Shown: positions 1-11,663 of the stretch, in pieces
Position numbering within the stretch: the first letter of the stretch is position 1
How the letters are laid out: every line of letters starts with the position of its first letter
DNA from: Irpex lacteus
Lineage: Eukaryota; Basidiomycota; Agaricomycetes; Polyporales; Irpicaceae
Length of the DNA: 64,000 nucleotides
Assembly: GCA_001986395.2 (NCBI GenBank)
Contig: MQVO02000006.1
Span: 496,001 to 560,000 of the forward strand
Reading direction: 5' to 3'
Made by a program: the position numbers and the translations under genes
Notes under the pieces: model-generated
Database searches by the model: none
What the model was told of the DNA's origin: nothing
What the model saw: the letters and a program-made list of their open reading frames with translations, nothing else

Positions 1-1284
1 ATAGGCAAGAACACCAGTGACAGCCTGAATGTCGCCGTCATCACCATCTGCATTTTGGTAGGCAGATCCCCCATCAAGCTGAGCAAGACTGTTGACTTGC
101 CATCCGTTGGTCTTGACAGAAGGGAAGGCGTTGATAAACGCCGAAACCGTGGAATTGGAAAGTTCGTGCTCGAGAATGATCAGACCAGGACTCTTGGGAC
201 CAGTGATCCATTTCTGAAGGTTCGCCTCGACTTGGGGAAGTGTGGCCCCACCAGGGCTGCCGATGCTCCAGTCTTCCGTGCTAACAAAAACGGAAACGCC
301 GGTCAAAAAGAGGTCAGATAGTCAATTGTATGCTGCGCTTACTCTTGGTTCCAAATAACAGTAGTCAGGCCGAAGATCTTAGCGATGGCCCTAACACGGT
401 TGTCAGAGTCACCATAGGGCGGCCTCCAGTACTTGGGCAAACGTCCATCGGTAGAGTCGTGGATGATCTGCATCGTCCAGCCGAACTCACCGAGCAATTG
501 CTCGTTGGTGAGAGTGGTCATGTAAGGATGGGTCCACGTATGCACGGCGATATCACCCTGGAGTTCCTGGTAGGCCCTCAGGAACTGAGGCGCGTTGTTC
601 AGGATGTTGATACCAATCATGAAATGGGTAGCAGGGGTATCGTTCTCCTTCAAGAAATCGTACAGCGTGTCGGAGGACTACAATACGCCATGTTAGCTCA
701 CTGCGGTGGTAAATATGCGAAAATAAGTACTCACCCCGGCAATAGGACCATCGTCAAAGCTGACACCGAACACACCGTCGGGTGCGTCCCAGACATCACC
801 AGGGTTGCGACACTTGTAGGTGGCCGAGCAAATCTCCTTTCCAAGAGGATCTTTGTCGCCGTATGTCGGGTTACCGCCAGTGGGCGTGGACGGCGGGAAG
901 TTTGGAACGTCGCCAGCCTGGATAGCAGCATTCAGCGCATCCACCCATGCCTGAGGCAGTTTGGTCGGGTCAGGCTTGGGATCAGGATACTTGGCGCGCC
1001 ATTCTGTCGCGGCGTTAACAGCAAGTCACGGGCGGCTTTTAGATAACAGACCCACCTGGCGAACCAACTTTGGGATAGGTCTGTCCGTCGGAGGAGGTAG
1101 CGTTACCGTCGCGCTTGAAGAGCGCATGAGCAGGATGGTCGTCCGGCTGATACCATGTTTTTCCTGGGAGACGTCTTTGAATAACGTGGTCGTGTCCGTC
1201 GCGTTCGTTGTGGCCTGGATGGGCAAGAGTAGAAGCAGCAAGGGTTAAAAGAGTGACTAGAGAAGTTGGGTTGAGGCCAAACAT
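1..1284 (-). CDS. Chitin deacetylase (CE4 polysaccharide deacetylase), 3' end cut by window edge
   Basis: Secreted or wall-anchored enzyme expected to remove acetyl groups from chitin, giving chitosan. The start at 1284 gives a signal peptide ([21 protein letters not shown]). The NodB domain follows: FGVSFDDGP carries the catalytic and metal-binding aspartates, HTWTHPYM the metal-binding histidines (H-x3-H type), then [11 protein letters not shown], and VIWNQDTEDW after splicing. Introns are visible at 734-678, between about 340 and 280 (donor GTAAGC, acceptor GTTAG), and near 1000-1055. After the catalytic core the reading continues as [11 protein letters not shown] and runs off the left edge, so the expected C-terminal Ser/Thr-rich or GPI region is not in the window. 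CE4 family membership is clear. Chitin rather than another polysaccharide as substrate is inferred from similarity to fungal chitin deacetylases. Confidence 0.9.
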
Positions 1285-2078
1285 GGTTGTGTTTACAGAG
1301 TCGTCCTGGATGCGACCTGGGGGTAGTGGACCACGAGAGGTGGTGGCGGCGGAGGACTCGAGAAGGACGAGGGACAAGGAACAGGACGGGAATTTTGTGC
1401 AGGGTCTAGCATGGTTATCTTATGTACTCGACGAGGCGGGGCGGCCGAGTGACAGACGGTCAACTAACACCGGATCTGGAGATCTTGCCGGCGCCAAGCA
1501 ACCAGACTTACCGTTTATGCGCTATTTCAACCCAGATATAGTGCGAGATCTGCTCTTCGCATGCCGCTCCGGCCAATCAGGGCTCTTCCATCGCCGAAAC
1601 GGCCCTCCGGAGCACGCGGTGTACTTCCTCGACTATCGGAGGCGGTCTTTCACTTGGCGTTTCTCGTCTTCGTGCGGGCGCGTTTATCAGTCCCTGTACT
1701 TACGACATTGCACATACAATTCACGACATGACTCATTTCAGAGCCAACTTCTGTGTGCAATAATCATTCAGCAACGGGACAATTTACCTGGGCAAGCCGC
1801 ATCATCACGGCACAGAACGGACGAGTATGGCCACCACGCAACCATCGCAAGCGTGTATAACGATCGATTAAAAGCAACGTAGCATGCAAACCACGGGCCC
1901 ACCATGGCAGTAGCAGCATCAGCACATTACCCTGCCGGCAAAGATGCCGACAAATCCAAGAGAGGAAAATGCTTATAAAAATACACAACAATCACCGCCA
2001 CATGCACATACGTCCACCCCTCTCGCCGAAGAGAAGACACACTATAATTAGGGAAACAGTACCCCCGAAGCTGGTCCT
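1285..2078. other. Intergenic region upstream of chitin deacetylase
   Basis: About 0.8 kb between the start of the chitin deacetylase and the stop of the TFIIF alpha gene. It should hold the deacetylase promoter and the TFIIF 3' UTR. A CCAAT box is visible near 1573. I see no convincing coding exon; the open frames here lack protein-like composition. Confidence 0.5.
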
Positions 2079-4446
2079 CTATTCAGCAGACGGGGATGCA
2101 GCAGCCGACGGCGACGGTGCGTCTCCTGGTAGCCGGTACGCAGCCTTGAGCACGAGTCTCCCGCCCTTCAACGCCGCCACCTCCTTCACCAGCTTCGTGA
2201 ACGCCTGCTTCTTCGACTCTTCCGAGAGGTAGGGCGTAAAGTACGCGATGCACTCTCGCGTGCTGACATTACCCGCCTTCCTCAGCCACTCTATCACCAT
2301 ATTCTCGTCCAACTCTCCCGTCACGGTCGCCTGTGCCCTACGCTTCTTCGGCTTCGATGGCGCCGTCCCATCCTCTGCCTTACGTTTGTTGTTGGGCTTC
2401 CCATTCGCCCCACCCTGCGGCGATGTGGGTCCGTTGACAGAACTCTGACTGGGAGGACTCTCGGCACGTGCTGCAGGTGGGCTGCCCACGCTTGCCACAG
2501 GGCTGGTGGCACGACTTCCGCCACCTGCCAACGGACTCGTGGCTCGACTCTGGCCGTTGGTTTTCAGCTTCGGCATCTTGACATTCGGGCTGGTAGCACG
2601 TTTAGCAACAACTGAGTGCCCGCCATGGCCAGGCGTCGGGGAGGTAGGGCGAGAGCCAGTCTCTTGAGAGGGCGCAGCCGTCTTGGGACCCGCCGGAGTG
2701 GGTTGTGAACCTGCTGGGGCTTGCGAATTCGAACGAGAGCCTGGCTGGGGTTCCGGGGGGATGATCGCAGGTCCCTGCGGAGTGATAGGAATTTCCTCTT
2801 CAGGCTCCTCCTCCTGCAACGAGGTTACAGAGTTCAGTCGTGAGGCAAATACAACAGACATGCGCTAGCTTACCGAGCTCGCGTACGGGTTCTTCTCGTC
2901 ATCACTGTCATCGTACACGTTGTTCTTCTCGTGCTTCTTCATGAGCTTCCTCATGGCCTTTCCAGCGCCAGTCAGCTCCGAGACATCCTCCTCCTCTTCG
3001 CTCTCGTCAATGTAGCCCTCGCGCGTCTTATTAGCGTTTTTGTACTCCCGTTTGAGACGTTCCTGAGAACGATGTCAGTATGCAATGCTGGCACAATAGT
3101 ATCTGTCATCCATACTTCGAGCTCTTTCGCCTCCTCGTCATCGGCGTCAGGCTCAGGCTTCTCCTCGTCATCGGCGAAGTCCTCTTCGAAATCCAATTCG
3201 TCAAGGTCGCCTTCAGCGCCGTACTCCTTTTTGAGTTTCCTGCGCGAATCGACGCCATCTTCGTCATCGTCTCCGAACAAGTCCATACCACTGTCAACCG
3301 CCTTGAGTCTTCTACCACCGGGACCCAAACTTTCGCCTGCTGAGTGCACGAGAGACGAGCCGGAAGGCACAACACTTCCGGAACGCTCGTTCTTGAACAT
3401 CGCCTTCGTTTCCTCTGAGGGACCCCCGTTCTTGTTACGTAGGAACCAACGTTCTGGATCCTTATTCTTCTGTATTTTACTCATCTGTATCGACGAATGA
3501 ATGACATCAGTAAAGTCCCATTACATTGATAGAGGTGTCGTAAACGTACCAAGTTCTCCGCCTCCTCAAGATTGGGTATATGGTAGTTTGGCTTTTTCTG
3601 GAACTTGTACCACCGATGAGCGGGGACGAACTTGAATTCATTCGTCGAGGTCGGCATGAACATTCCCTGCGTCTGCGCCTTCGATACCTCCTCCATCGAC
3701 GCCAACCACGTCTCCTGCCCCGAGCTATCCTCAATTACCCACGGATATCTCTCCTCCCTCCTCAACTGTCTCACTTCATCCGGGACCAAGAACACCTGCT
3801 TCGTCTTCTTCTGGAACCTCTTCTTCGCCGCACTCTTCTCCTTGTCCTTTCCCTTCCCATTCGCCCCCTCCGCCCCTCCGCTCCCACTTGCACTCGCAGC
3901 CTGCTGCTGTTGCTGCCCAGGCCTAATCGGCCGCCCCTCAGCATCCACCATCACGATCTTCCCATCCATGCCAACCACAGGTTTCCCGTCTGGTCCCAAC
4001 ATCGGTCCAACGGCCACAGGCGCAGCAACCACCCCATCAGGGCCACCCGCCGGCCTCCGCATCTCCTTCCGATTCAACTTCACAGGTCTCGCCCACGTCG
4101 ATATGTCCACCGGCTTCCTCGAGTCGAACTTCATCACATCGTATTTCCACCCCTTGAGTGAGCTCGAAACTAATGAGAATTCAATAAATTCGCCTTCCGG
4201 AGGGGGGAGCGAGTCATCGTCCCCGCGAGGGCGTGGAGGCCGTCGTTTGAGTGGCTGAGCGTGCGGTGCCGTGCTAGGAGGCGTTTGGCCTTGTACTTGG
4301 CCTTGCACACCGCCATTGGGTGAGGGGGCAGCGGAAGGTGGTTGCGATATTGGACCGGAGTCTTGAGACTTCGTAGGGGTAGGTGGATCGCGAGGTGTAG
4401 GCCTGAGGGGCTGCGCCCTCTTGTGAAACATCGTTTTTGGCGGCAT
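2079..4446 (-). CDS. TFG1: Transcription initiation factor IIF, alpha subunit (RAP74/Tfg1)
   Basis: Large subunit of TFIIF, which binds RNA polymerase II and helps preinitiation-complex assembly and early elongation in the nucleus. Four exons: 4446-3550, 3484-3116, 3062-2874 and 2813-2079; the three introns (65, 53 and 60 nt) all keep frame. The N-terminal half has the RAP74 dimerisation fold: FSLVSSSLKGWKYDVMKF, then KQVFLVPDEVRQLRREERYPWVIED and FKFVPAHRWYKFQKK. The middle is very acidic (DLDELDFEEDFADDEEKPE). The C-terminus (ENMVIEWLRKAGNVSTREC...) is the winged-helix domain that in this family contacts FCP1 and TFIIB. A Pro/Gln/Gly-rich insertion near residues 140-190 is typical of fungal orthologues. 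Identification is firm; only the exact exon borders are by eye. Confidence 0.92.
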
Positions 4447-5737
4447 ATTCTTAAGGTATTAGCGACCTGAGTGACCTGGCAGACGTTCAAGATGTCTTGT
4501 CGAGACGGTGCAGAACAGCAGTGAAGCGTTCTGAGCTATGATGGCGGTAAGAGAAAGAGCGTGGTCGATGCCTGAGTGGCAGGCTGGATGTGAGGATGAT
4601 GGAGCAAGAGGGGGGCGAGATTCAAATCGGGCACATAGACCGCAGGGGGGGTACCCCCCCTAATCGGTGGCAGGGGTCCATTTTGCGGACTTTTGCCTAC
4701 GTTTGCTCGAAACTTATGTTCCACCTATACAGTCTCCTACAATAATTTACAGTCGTATGACCGAATGTACTCTGAATCCGTATGTAGCAAAATATCTGGG
4801 TAGCAGGACGAGACGACACATATATCGACACAACAAAGGTGCTCAAATCGCACGTGAGGGATACCCTTTCAGGACAAACGGCAAGCAGGAGCAAACATTG
4901 ACAGCCGAGCAGCGTTTACGCCAGCGAGCTAGCCAATCCTCTTCGCCTCAGACATCAACAGAGCCGCTTAATTTGGCAGGTGGGTGGGGGGTACCCCCCC
5001 CTTTGAGGACCCCAAAACTTTCGAGCTCGGTGTCTCGAAACTTTTTTTCGCCCCCCTCTTGTGATGGAGGTCTGACTCCAAGTGAGGAAACGTCGGGAGC
5101 GCCACGCGTCAATTAGATTAGCTCAGCTCAGGCCCGCCGCCTCCGCATGTGGCCATAGCATGACCGGCTATATATCAGAACAAAGAGTTTGGATCTTATA
5201 AACTTCGATTGCGGTCTTTGTGCACTACAGTATACAAGAAATGAGCACTACTTGAAGAACGGAAACGGATGAGCGTGTGTGCCAAGACAACAAAAGCCCA
5301 AATCAGCCACACAGCAGCAGGTAAGAAATCCGAGAGAAAGAGAAGGATAGACAAGCGAGCAGGAGTAGACGGTCTACGACAACAAACTCAACTTGGTAAG
5401 GTCCGTTACTGAGATAATCTAAATATTGCTACCAGCACCGTGGTGTGTTCAGGATACAAACAGAGGATATTCACAGGACTCGTCTACAGCAGCAGCCACG
5501 CCTCCTTTGTTCCATCACCTTTGGCCTCTCTCGTCCAAACTCCCGACGTCTCGCGCCAATCTCACTTCATCAGACTTGCGCTGACGCCAACGGACATGTT
5601 ATCACGAGCCAAAAGGCAGCATGGGAATGTGCGCTAGGCGCACCAAGAGGACGAGTGCTGAATGGAGACGACGAGCTGAAGGGACCAGAGATGACGGGTG
5701 ATATGGATACATGTAACGTTTCTTCAATACAGTGGCA
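4447..5737. other. Intergenic region with paired G/C palindromes
   Basis: About 1.3 kb between the TFIIF alpha start and the bHLH gene stop. It contains two G-run/TA/C-run palindromes (4645-4660 and 4986-5001). A 149-codon open frame spans 4667-5116 but overlaps both palindromes and shows no recognisable domain. Otherwise I see only presumed promoter and 3' UTR sequence. Confidence 0.45.
4645..5001. repeat. Pair of GGTACC-centred G/C palindromes
   Basis: The left copy at 4645-4660 is seven G, TA, seven C, a perfect 16-bp palindrome. The right copy at 4986-5001 is six G, TA, eight C. Loose direct similarity follows each copy (a GG-ACCCC/GGGTCC stretch, CAAAACTTT-like and CTCGAAACTT words). 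They could be ends of a small decayed element or two copies of one dispersed repeat. No target duplication is evident. Confidence 0.4.
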
Positions 5738-7818
5738 CTACGTTGGCGTGTCTGTCCGCGGATCTGAGGGATTCGGTGCTCCATTTTGTGCAGAAGGCTG
5801 CTGCTGCACCGACCCTGGACCTGGCGGAGGATACATATTCTGAGAGGAGCCGGGTCGAGGGAGTACTGGCTGAGAGGGATTTTGCACGTTCGGAGGCGGA
5901 GGTGGCGGCACACCAGGTCCGGGAGCATGACCGAACGGAGGCACTCCGACAGGAGGATGGCCATAGACGACGCCGCCACCGGGAGGGAAGGGCATGCCTT
6001 GACGGTATCCATCGAGCTCATGTCGAAGAATCTCAATCTCGTGGATCATTTCCTGATGACTCGCTTTCAATGTCGAGATGAAGTCAATCGCTGCGGGCAA
6101 AGCACGGTTAGGTCATCGTCAGAACACGTGTTTTGAGCTCACCTTTGCTGAGAATCTCCCATTTGCTTTGTCTTGACGTCCGCTCGCTAGGGAGCTGACC
6201 TTGGAGCTCATCGAACAAGTCCTTCATTTCCTTTCGGCGCTTCCTTTCAGCCAACTTATGGGATATCCGGAGCTCTGGCGAGCGCGAATATGGCGTTGAA
6301 CCTGGTTCTCGCTGAAGCGACGACTGATGTGAAGGTGTGAGTGGAGAATCTTCCGGGTTTGCCGACGACGGCGGCCCAGGAGACTGCTCCGTGCTGCCGC
6401 TGGCAGTAGACGGATTGTTCGCTCGAGCACGCGAGGAGGGGCGGGAGCGCGACTTAGTACCTCTCGTCGGACCACCCGACGAGGAAGGCGGGGATATGTT
6501 CTCTGGTGAAATGTTGGGCGCAGACATTCGACGGTCCTGAGGAAACACTCCAGAGGGAGGTAACATGGTGATGTTTGAATCGTAAGGGCCCGAGGCGTTA
6601 TTAGCTATGTTAGCCTCGTTGTGGTGTTGAGGCGAGCCCGTTTGCTGAGTTTGCTCTCCAGCTTGGTTCCACGCGAAATTTGCGATGCCAGAAGGGGGTC
6701 TACCGGGTGGCGAGTCTGCGGGGAATGCCGAAGAGGGTACAGTCGTGTAGCCACCTGCACCTAGGGGCGTGTTAGCAAATACTGGCGTTGAGCCCTCTCC
6801 TCTTTCATTATTCCACATCTGCGAGTTGCTGCCACCACCTATAGGCTGCCCACCACCACGCCCATCTATCGAATTGCGACGGTCGTACAGATTGAGTTGT
6901 GCAAGTCTCGTGTCGAACGCAGAGCTCCTCCGTTTGGGTGCTGGTCCTTCAGATTCGATACCCATGCCCACTCCTGGGCCTATCAACTGTGGGTCGGTCT
7001 CCGACCCGCCAGGGGCCTGTCCGCCACGATCTGGCGACATCTTACGTTTGGTGCCTTGGATGGGAGGTCGTAAGAGTTAGCCCGCGGTATTAATCGACTT
7101 CGGTTCCTGTGCAGATCACTCACCTGCAAGAGACTGCCGACGCCCATGGTGTTCCAGCTCGTCCGGCCGCGGCAAGGTGATAGGACTCTGTGAATCGACG
7201 TCCATCCGTTCAGTTCGATCTGACCCTCTTCCTCCGGTTGACTCTTCAGGTAACATTACGCCTCGAGACTCAGCAGCAATCACAGCATCAGGCGGAAGAA
7301 AGTTCACCTCTTCCGATAGGACTACAATTCTGGTCCTGGTTAGCTTTCGGCTGCCACCCTCCGGCTCCCTCTGCTGAAGGCGAGCGCAACAAACGTCGTA
7401 AGTTGGGGCTGTTGGGACTTTCTGAAGGCAGCGCCGATGAACCCTCGCTGGAGTTATATGACGGCGAGGATTGCGATTTGGCTAACGTTTCGCACACTCA
7501 TGAGTATTCGAACCAGGTCGGCGATACAGAGGACTACCAACCAGAAGGTGGGGGTAACTCTGGGTTCCACAGCTTGCTGCTGCCGCCGCTGAGTGCTGTC
7601 GTGTTGATGCTTGGCAAGTTGCTGGTGCTCGCTGCGTGCAGAGAGGGGTCTGTGATGGACCCCCGCCGCTGATTTTGCAGAAATTCGAGGGGGGCTAGCG
7701 GCGAGACGGGGGAATGGCGGGAAGGAGCGGTGGAAAGAGAGGACATCTCATTTTGGACAATGCTCTCGGGCCCGTTGCTAGCCGACTTGGCGCCGTACGA
7801 GGTCGGGTCTCTGTCCAT
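5738..7818 (-). CDS. bHLH transcription factor
   Basis: Nuclear DNA-binding protein with a C-terminal basic helix-loop-helix domain: [20 protein letters not shown] is basic region plus helix 1, and helix 2 runs across an intron as ...[25 protein letters not shown] and R at the basic-region positions expected to read E-box CANNTG are present. Upstream of the domain the protein is long, Ser/Pro/Gly-rich and low-complexity; downstream it is Pro-rich and ends ...DPRTDTPT. The start is taken at [11 protein letters not shown] (7818); an in-frame ATG at 7869 is possible. Introns: 7123-7055 (standard, joins SLAG to [11 protein letters not shown]), one across the bHLH near 6135, and two with weak donors (GTTGGT near 7535, GTTTGT near 7403), the second with a good GCTAAC branch site. 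The target genes cannot be read from sequence. Confidence 0.8.
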
Positions 7819-8109
7819 CTCGTGAGTGCGGTCGTCGCTGTGCTCAACGACGAGAAACGAGGCTCTCAACGTCGACCAATACTATGGAAGTTTCGATTAC
7901 TCTACCCGCCCGTCATCCAACTAGGCAACGTGGTCGGCATGGCTCTAGACGCTCCCACGTGCGGGACGTGTATCTCACCGAAACGGTAGTCATCATTGTT
8001 CGCAGTCGCTGAGTTTCTTATGCGGCCATGAGATAGATGAACGTGGTACATTGTACGCTAATACGGTCTAGAACCAGTACCAATATATACTATAGAGGGT
8101 AAATGGGCT

Positions 8110-11100
8110 CTACGCGGTGCCGACGTCGAAGTCACCAAGCTGTAGCCTTGTTGTCCGGAATGTATCTCGCTCTGCGTCGCTCAGAGGAAGCCATCGCTCT
8201 GCCAGTGTGCGCTGGCTATTCCTCGTCGCCCGTCCCTGGCTACCCTGTTGCGCCGCATTAGACTGCTCCAAGTCCAAGATATCTTTCACCGTGGGAGCGA
8301 AGTCGAGATGGAGTGCAGCATCCGATGCGAAGACATGAGAAGACGATAGACTTCTGAGGATTGTCCCAGCCGTCGCTAGATACACGCGCCGCCTGAACTC
8401 GAGACCATCTGCTTCAACCGTAGTACAAGGTTTATCAGAGCTGTCTTGCGGGAGGAAGGCTTGACGCGAATACTGGAGCACGTCGGCCACGATACTCTCG
8501 TCTTGGTCATGATATGGCGAAACTGGGGTATTGTCCAGGTCTAGGTCTGAGTATATGGTGGTGTAGCCGAGTTCATTGTCAGAGGGACGCAAAGAATCAT
8601 TCAAGTGCAAATTCTGAAATTAATGTGAGACCGATCGTGCAGGGGGACGTGATGTTGACTGTACACACCCATAGAGAAATATTGGTCTCTCGTGAGAGGT
8701 GCGAATCGACGAATGACTGTACTTCTCGAATTCGATCCATGTCTCGAAGGGTCTGCAATGACTTCTTTCTTACTTGCTCCTGTTGCGCGGGCAGGTCACT
8801 GGGCCCTGCTACCGGGAGCAGAAAAGAATCGGAGTCGTGGGGTATAGGGGTGCAGCTGGGCTCCTGCCCTGGAAGTGAATCCGTCGGTGATAATGATGTG
8901 TTGGGTATCTTGGTTGAGTAAAATTGCAGGTAGTCGATGGCATGTCGTAAATCTCGGATTGGAGTGGAAATGGGGTCGAAATTATCGTAGATGCGAGTGA
9001 GTTCCTGCCTCGGATATGGCCTGCCTTCGGCTAGACAAAGTGCTTGTAAATACGACGACGCCAATGATGACTCGCAAGGCTGGAACCAAAGCGTTTCTTG
9101 CAACGGAAGGTCCAGACAAGGAACCAAAGTTACATCTGCGGGGATATCAGCGGGACATATGACCGGGACTACCAAGACGTACCGTTACAAGTTAAGATCA
9201 CAGGACGTTTACATTCTTTGATGATATTTATAAGTGCAGGCCAGAAATTTGAGTCCGTTTGGTACAGTATATCAACTTCCTCCACGAGAATCAGGGATTG
9301 GTTGATCGCCGGCTGGGAAGGCTCATGTTCAGATACTGGAGGTTCGTCCGGCTCTGAGCTGATGATGTCGAGCTCGTCCGCGACCGACTCAACGTCCGAA
9401 GAGTCAGGAATTCGTGGTAAGCCTGTCTTGGACTGCCTAGATGGTGCCCTTTGGAAGAAGTTGGGTTGTGCACCGGGCGTATCTTGGCGCTTCATCTTTA
9501 CTACATGATTCTTGCCAACGTCTCCAATAAGTTTATGCAAGGACGCGCCATTACGATCCCCCATACCAGGATAAACTTCGAAAACTTCGTAGCCCAGCTC
9601 CTCAGCACATGCATGGACAGCAGCTGTCTTCCCGCTGCCGGAGGGTCCTGCAAGCAGGATCGTGTTCATCAGCTGTCGACCAAATCGTCGGGGAGCTATG
9701 GTAGGAGGTAAAACAGGCCTTTCGTCCTCGGACATGGGGGTTAGGGGTGAAGAGCCACGAGAAGAGCCACTAGTAGTTCCATCAATAGCGTCACTGAAGG
9801 CCAGGTCATCAAAATCGGATGAGGGAGCGGTCAACGGTTCTTCCTCGAAGTCGGTAGATTCGTCGGAGGCAAGAAAATCGTGAATTCCATCATCATAACC
9901 TCTCGCCCTTCGTTTCTTCACGTGTCGCACGATCCGTGGCTTCTTCCGACGTGCTAGCTTCCGCTTTTTGCCTGCGCTGGTGGTCGCAGATTGAGTGGAC
10001 GGAGTGGTTGAGACATTCCCTTGCAAGCGCAACGCCATGAGCCAGTCTCTGAGATACAGCGCATGTGCCTCGTTTCCTAAGACGTGTTCAGCTCGCCTCG
10101 GTCGCCATTTGTCAGTCCACTTTTCGCGTGAGAACTCGTCGTCCACACTCCTCTCTGCAGCACTCTCTACGTGTTGCAAGAGAACAGAGATGGCAGGCAC
10201 TGCCTGATCGGCGCGAGGTATAGTGTCGATATAGGAGTGAGATGCATCAAACGGCTCGAGGCGACGAAGTTGCGCCGAGTCTGTTGGCTGCGTGGAGCAT
10301 ATGCGTGTGAGAGAGAACTCGACATCGGTCATTGCTCTCATGGGCTCCTTGCCTTTCGCAGAACGAGGAAAATAGGGTGGTGTCTCGGTGAAGCTGGTTC
10401 GCGTGCCATAAACATGCTGTCCTTCCTTGTCGGGAAATGGAGCGGATGGACCAGAGATAGGGACGGCAGCTTTGGACTCTACGTTCTGCTTAGGTGCGAA
10501 GATTGAATAGACTGGTTTGGACGATGGTGCGCTGATACTCTTGCTGGGACGTAAGCTTGGACGAGCGTCTACAACAATAGGTAGGTCCCGACTGCTCCCC
10601 TGGCGCATCAGTCCATTCTCGCTGGGTTGGCTACCAGAGGAGGAAGACACCGAGAATAAATGCTGGCCCGGCTTTCGTTGGTAGGGAGTAGGTTCCTCTG
10701 TGCATGAGTCGCTGTCACTGAGGTGAATGACATTGGTATCCGTTTCCTGCAGAGCAGTGCTTGTATCCTTGTCCTCAACTACTTTAGGCCGCTCGAAGAT
10801 GGAGAAGAGTTTCTTCGGCGCGGGACGTTGTGAAGCCTGTTTGGGCTTGACTGGACGGTCTGAGGTCATTGGTCATGTTAGAGATAAGCATAACTCACTC
10901 TTTATTTCAGTGACAGAAGCGACAATCTCCGCATCGGACCCTTCCGTCGCCTGCACAGTCTCCGGTGTGAGAGGTGGGATTTCGGCCTCCGAGCTCGAGT
11001 CCGGTACTTCTATGGCGGTCTCCTGCGGGACAGTGGTGGAATCATTCTCCTTAGGCTTGCTAGAGCTAGCAAACATATCCCTAAGAGACCGTTGACTTCT

Positions 11101-11225
11101 TGTAGTAGTTGAAGGCTGTTATACACGTTCTTAGCCAGACACTCCCAGAGAAAGTCTGACAGTGAACTAACCTGCGGTTTAACCTTCGACTCTTTACGCG
11201 CTTTTGACCTGGTCTCTGCGACCAT
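8110..11225 (-). CDS. ELG1: Elg1/ATAD5-type RFC-like AAA+ ATPase (PCNA unloader)
   Basis: Large subunit of the alternative clamp loader that removes PCNA from DNA after Okazaki-fragment ligation. Seen: KWTDKWRP entry motif; Walker A GPSGSGKT followed by AAVHACAEELGYEVFEV; Walker B SLILVEEVDILY followed by FWPALINIIKECKRPVILTCN, which is characteristic of the Elg1/ATAD5 branch rather than Rfc1 or Ctf18; then an alpha-helical region (DLRHAIDYLQFYS). The N-terminal 350 residues are disordered, with acidic SIM-like patches (VIHLSDSDS, IEVPDSSSE) and two FSIF-type motifs. Start at 11225 (MVAETRSKARKES). Introns visible near 11172-11098, 10900-10860, 9180-9135 and 8660-8610, all keeping frame. It is divergent from the JmjC gene across 438 bp. 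Identification is confident. Confidence 0.88.
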
Positions 11226-11663
11226 CTTGCAAATGTTCAGCTCGTCGTCAAGAAACAAGAAGATGTCGAGGCCGACGCCGTGTTGGGACAGTCGAGTGAG
11301 TGCAGGGCCCGGTGGCGGGTTGGTCACCGAACGCGTCGATCTCGTATTTGAATCTTGGCGCGTCAATAGAGTGTTTTGGTTGGGTGTTTAAAACGCTTTG
11401 TTCTAAATCGTTGGAGCTGTCGGGTTTCCCCGATTGTTGCGCCAACACCACCTATCCGCCATTATGATTGGTGGGTGGCCATAGATTCGTGAGATCTTAC
11501 GCCCCAGGCGCTGCTCGGTGGAGCTCAAATATTTGGCAGAAAACGATTTAAATCGCCCAACCAAAATACTCTAATGAACACGCTTCTTCGGGCGTCTATC
11601 ATGTTTTGTGGCCACGACCACGATCTACACTTCAAAGTTTAAACAGCATCAAAAGACAGTAAC
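11226..11663. promoter_or_regulatory. Shared divergent promoter, Elg1 / JmjC protein
   Basis: A 438-bp region between two start codons pointing away from each other. It holds an ACGCGT word at 11331-11336 (106 bp upstream of the Elg1 start) and an inverted CCAAT box (ATTGG, 11467-11471). The roles are inferred; ACGCGT occurs elsewhere in the window, including inside coding sequence. Confidence 0.45.

Noticed and set aside
3580..4258. Long plus-strand open frames of about 190-208 codons
   Set aside because: Antisense shadows of the first TFIIF alpha exon, whose minus-strand reading has clear RAP74 motifs.
4667..5116. 149-codon plus-strand open frame between TFIIF alpha and the bHLH gene
   Set aside because: Overlaps both G/C palindromes, is low in hydrophobic core patterning and matches no family I know.
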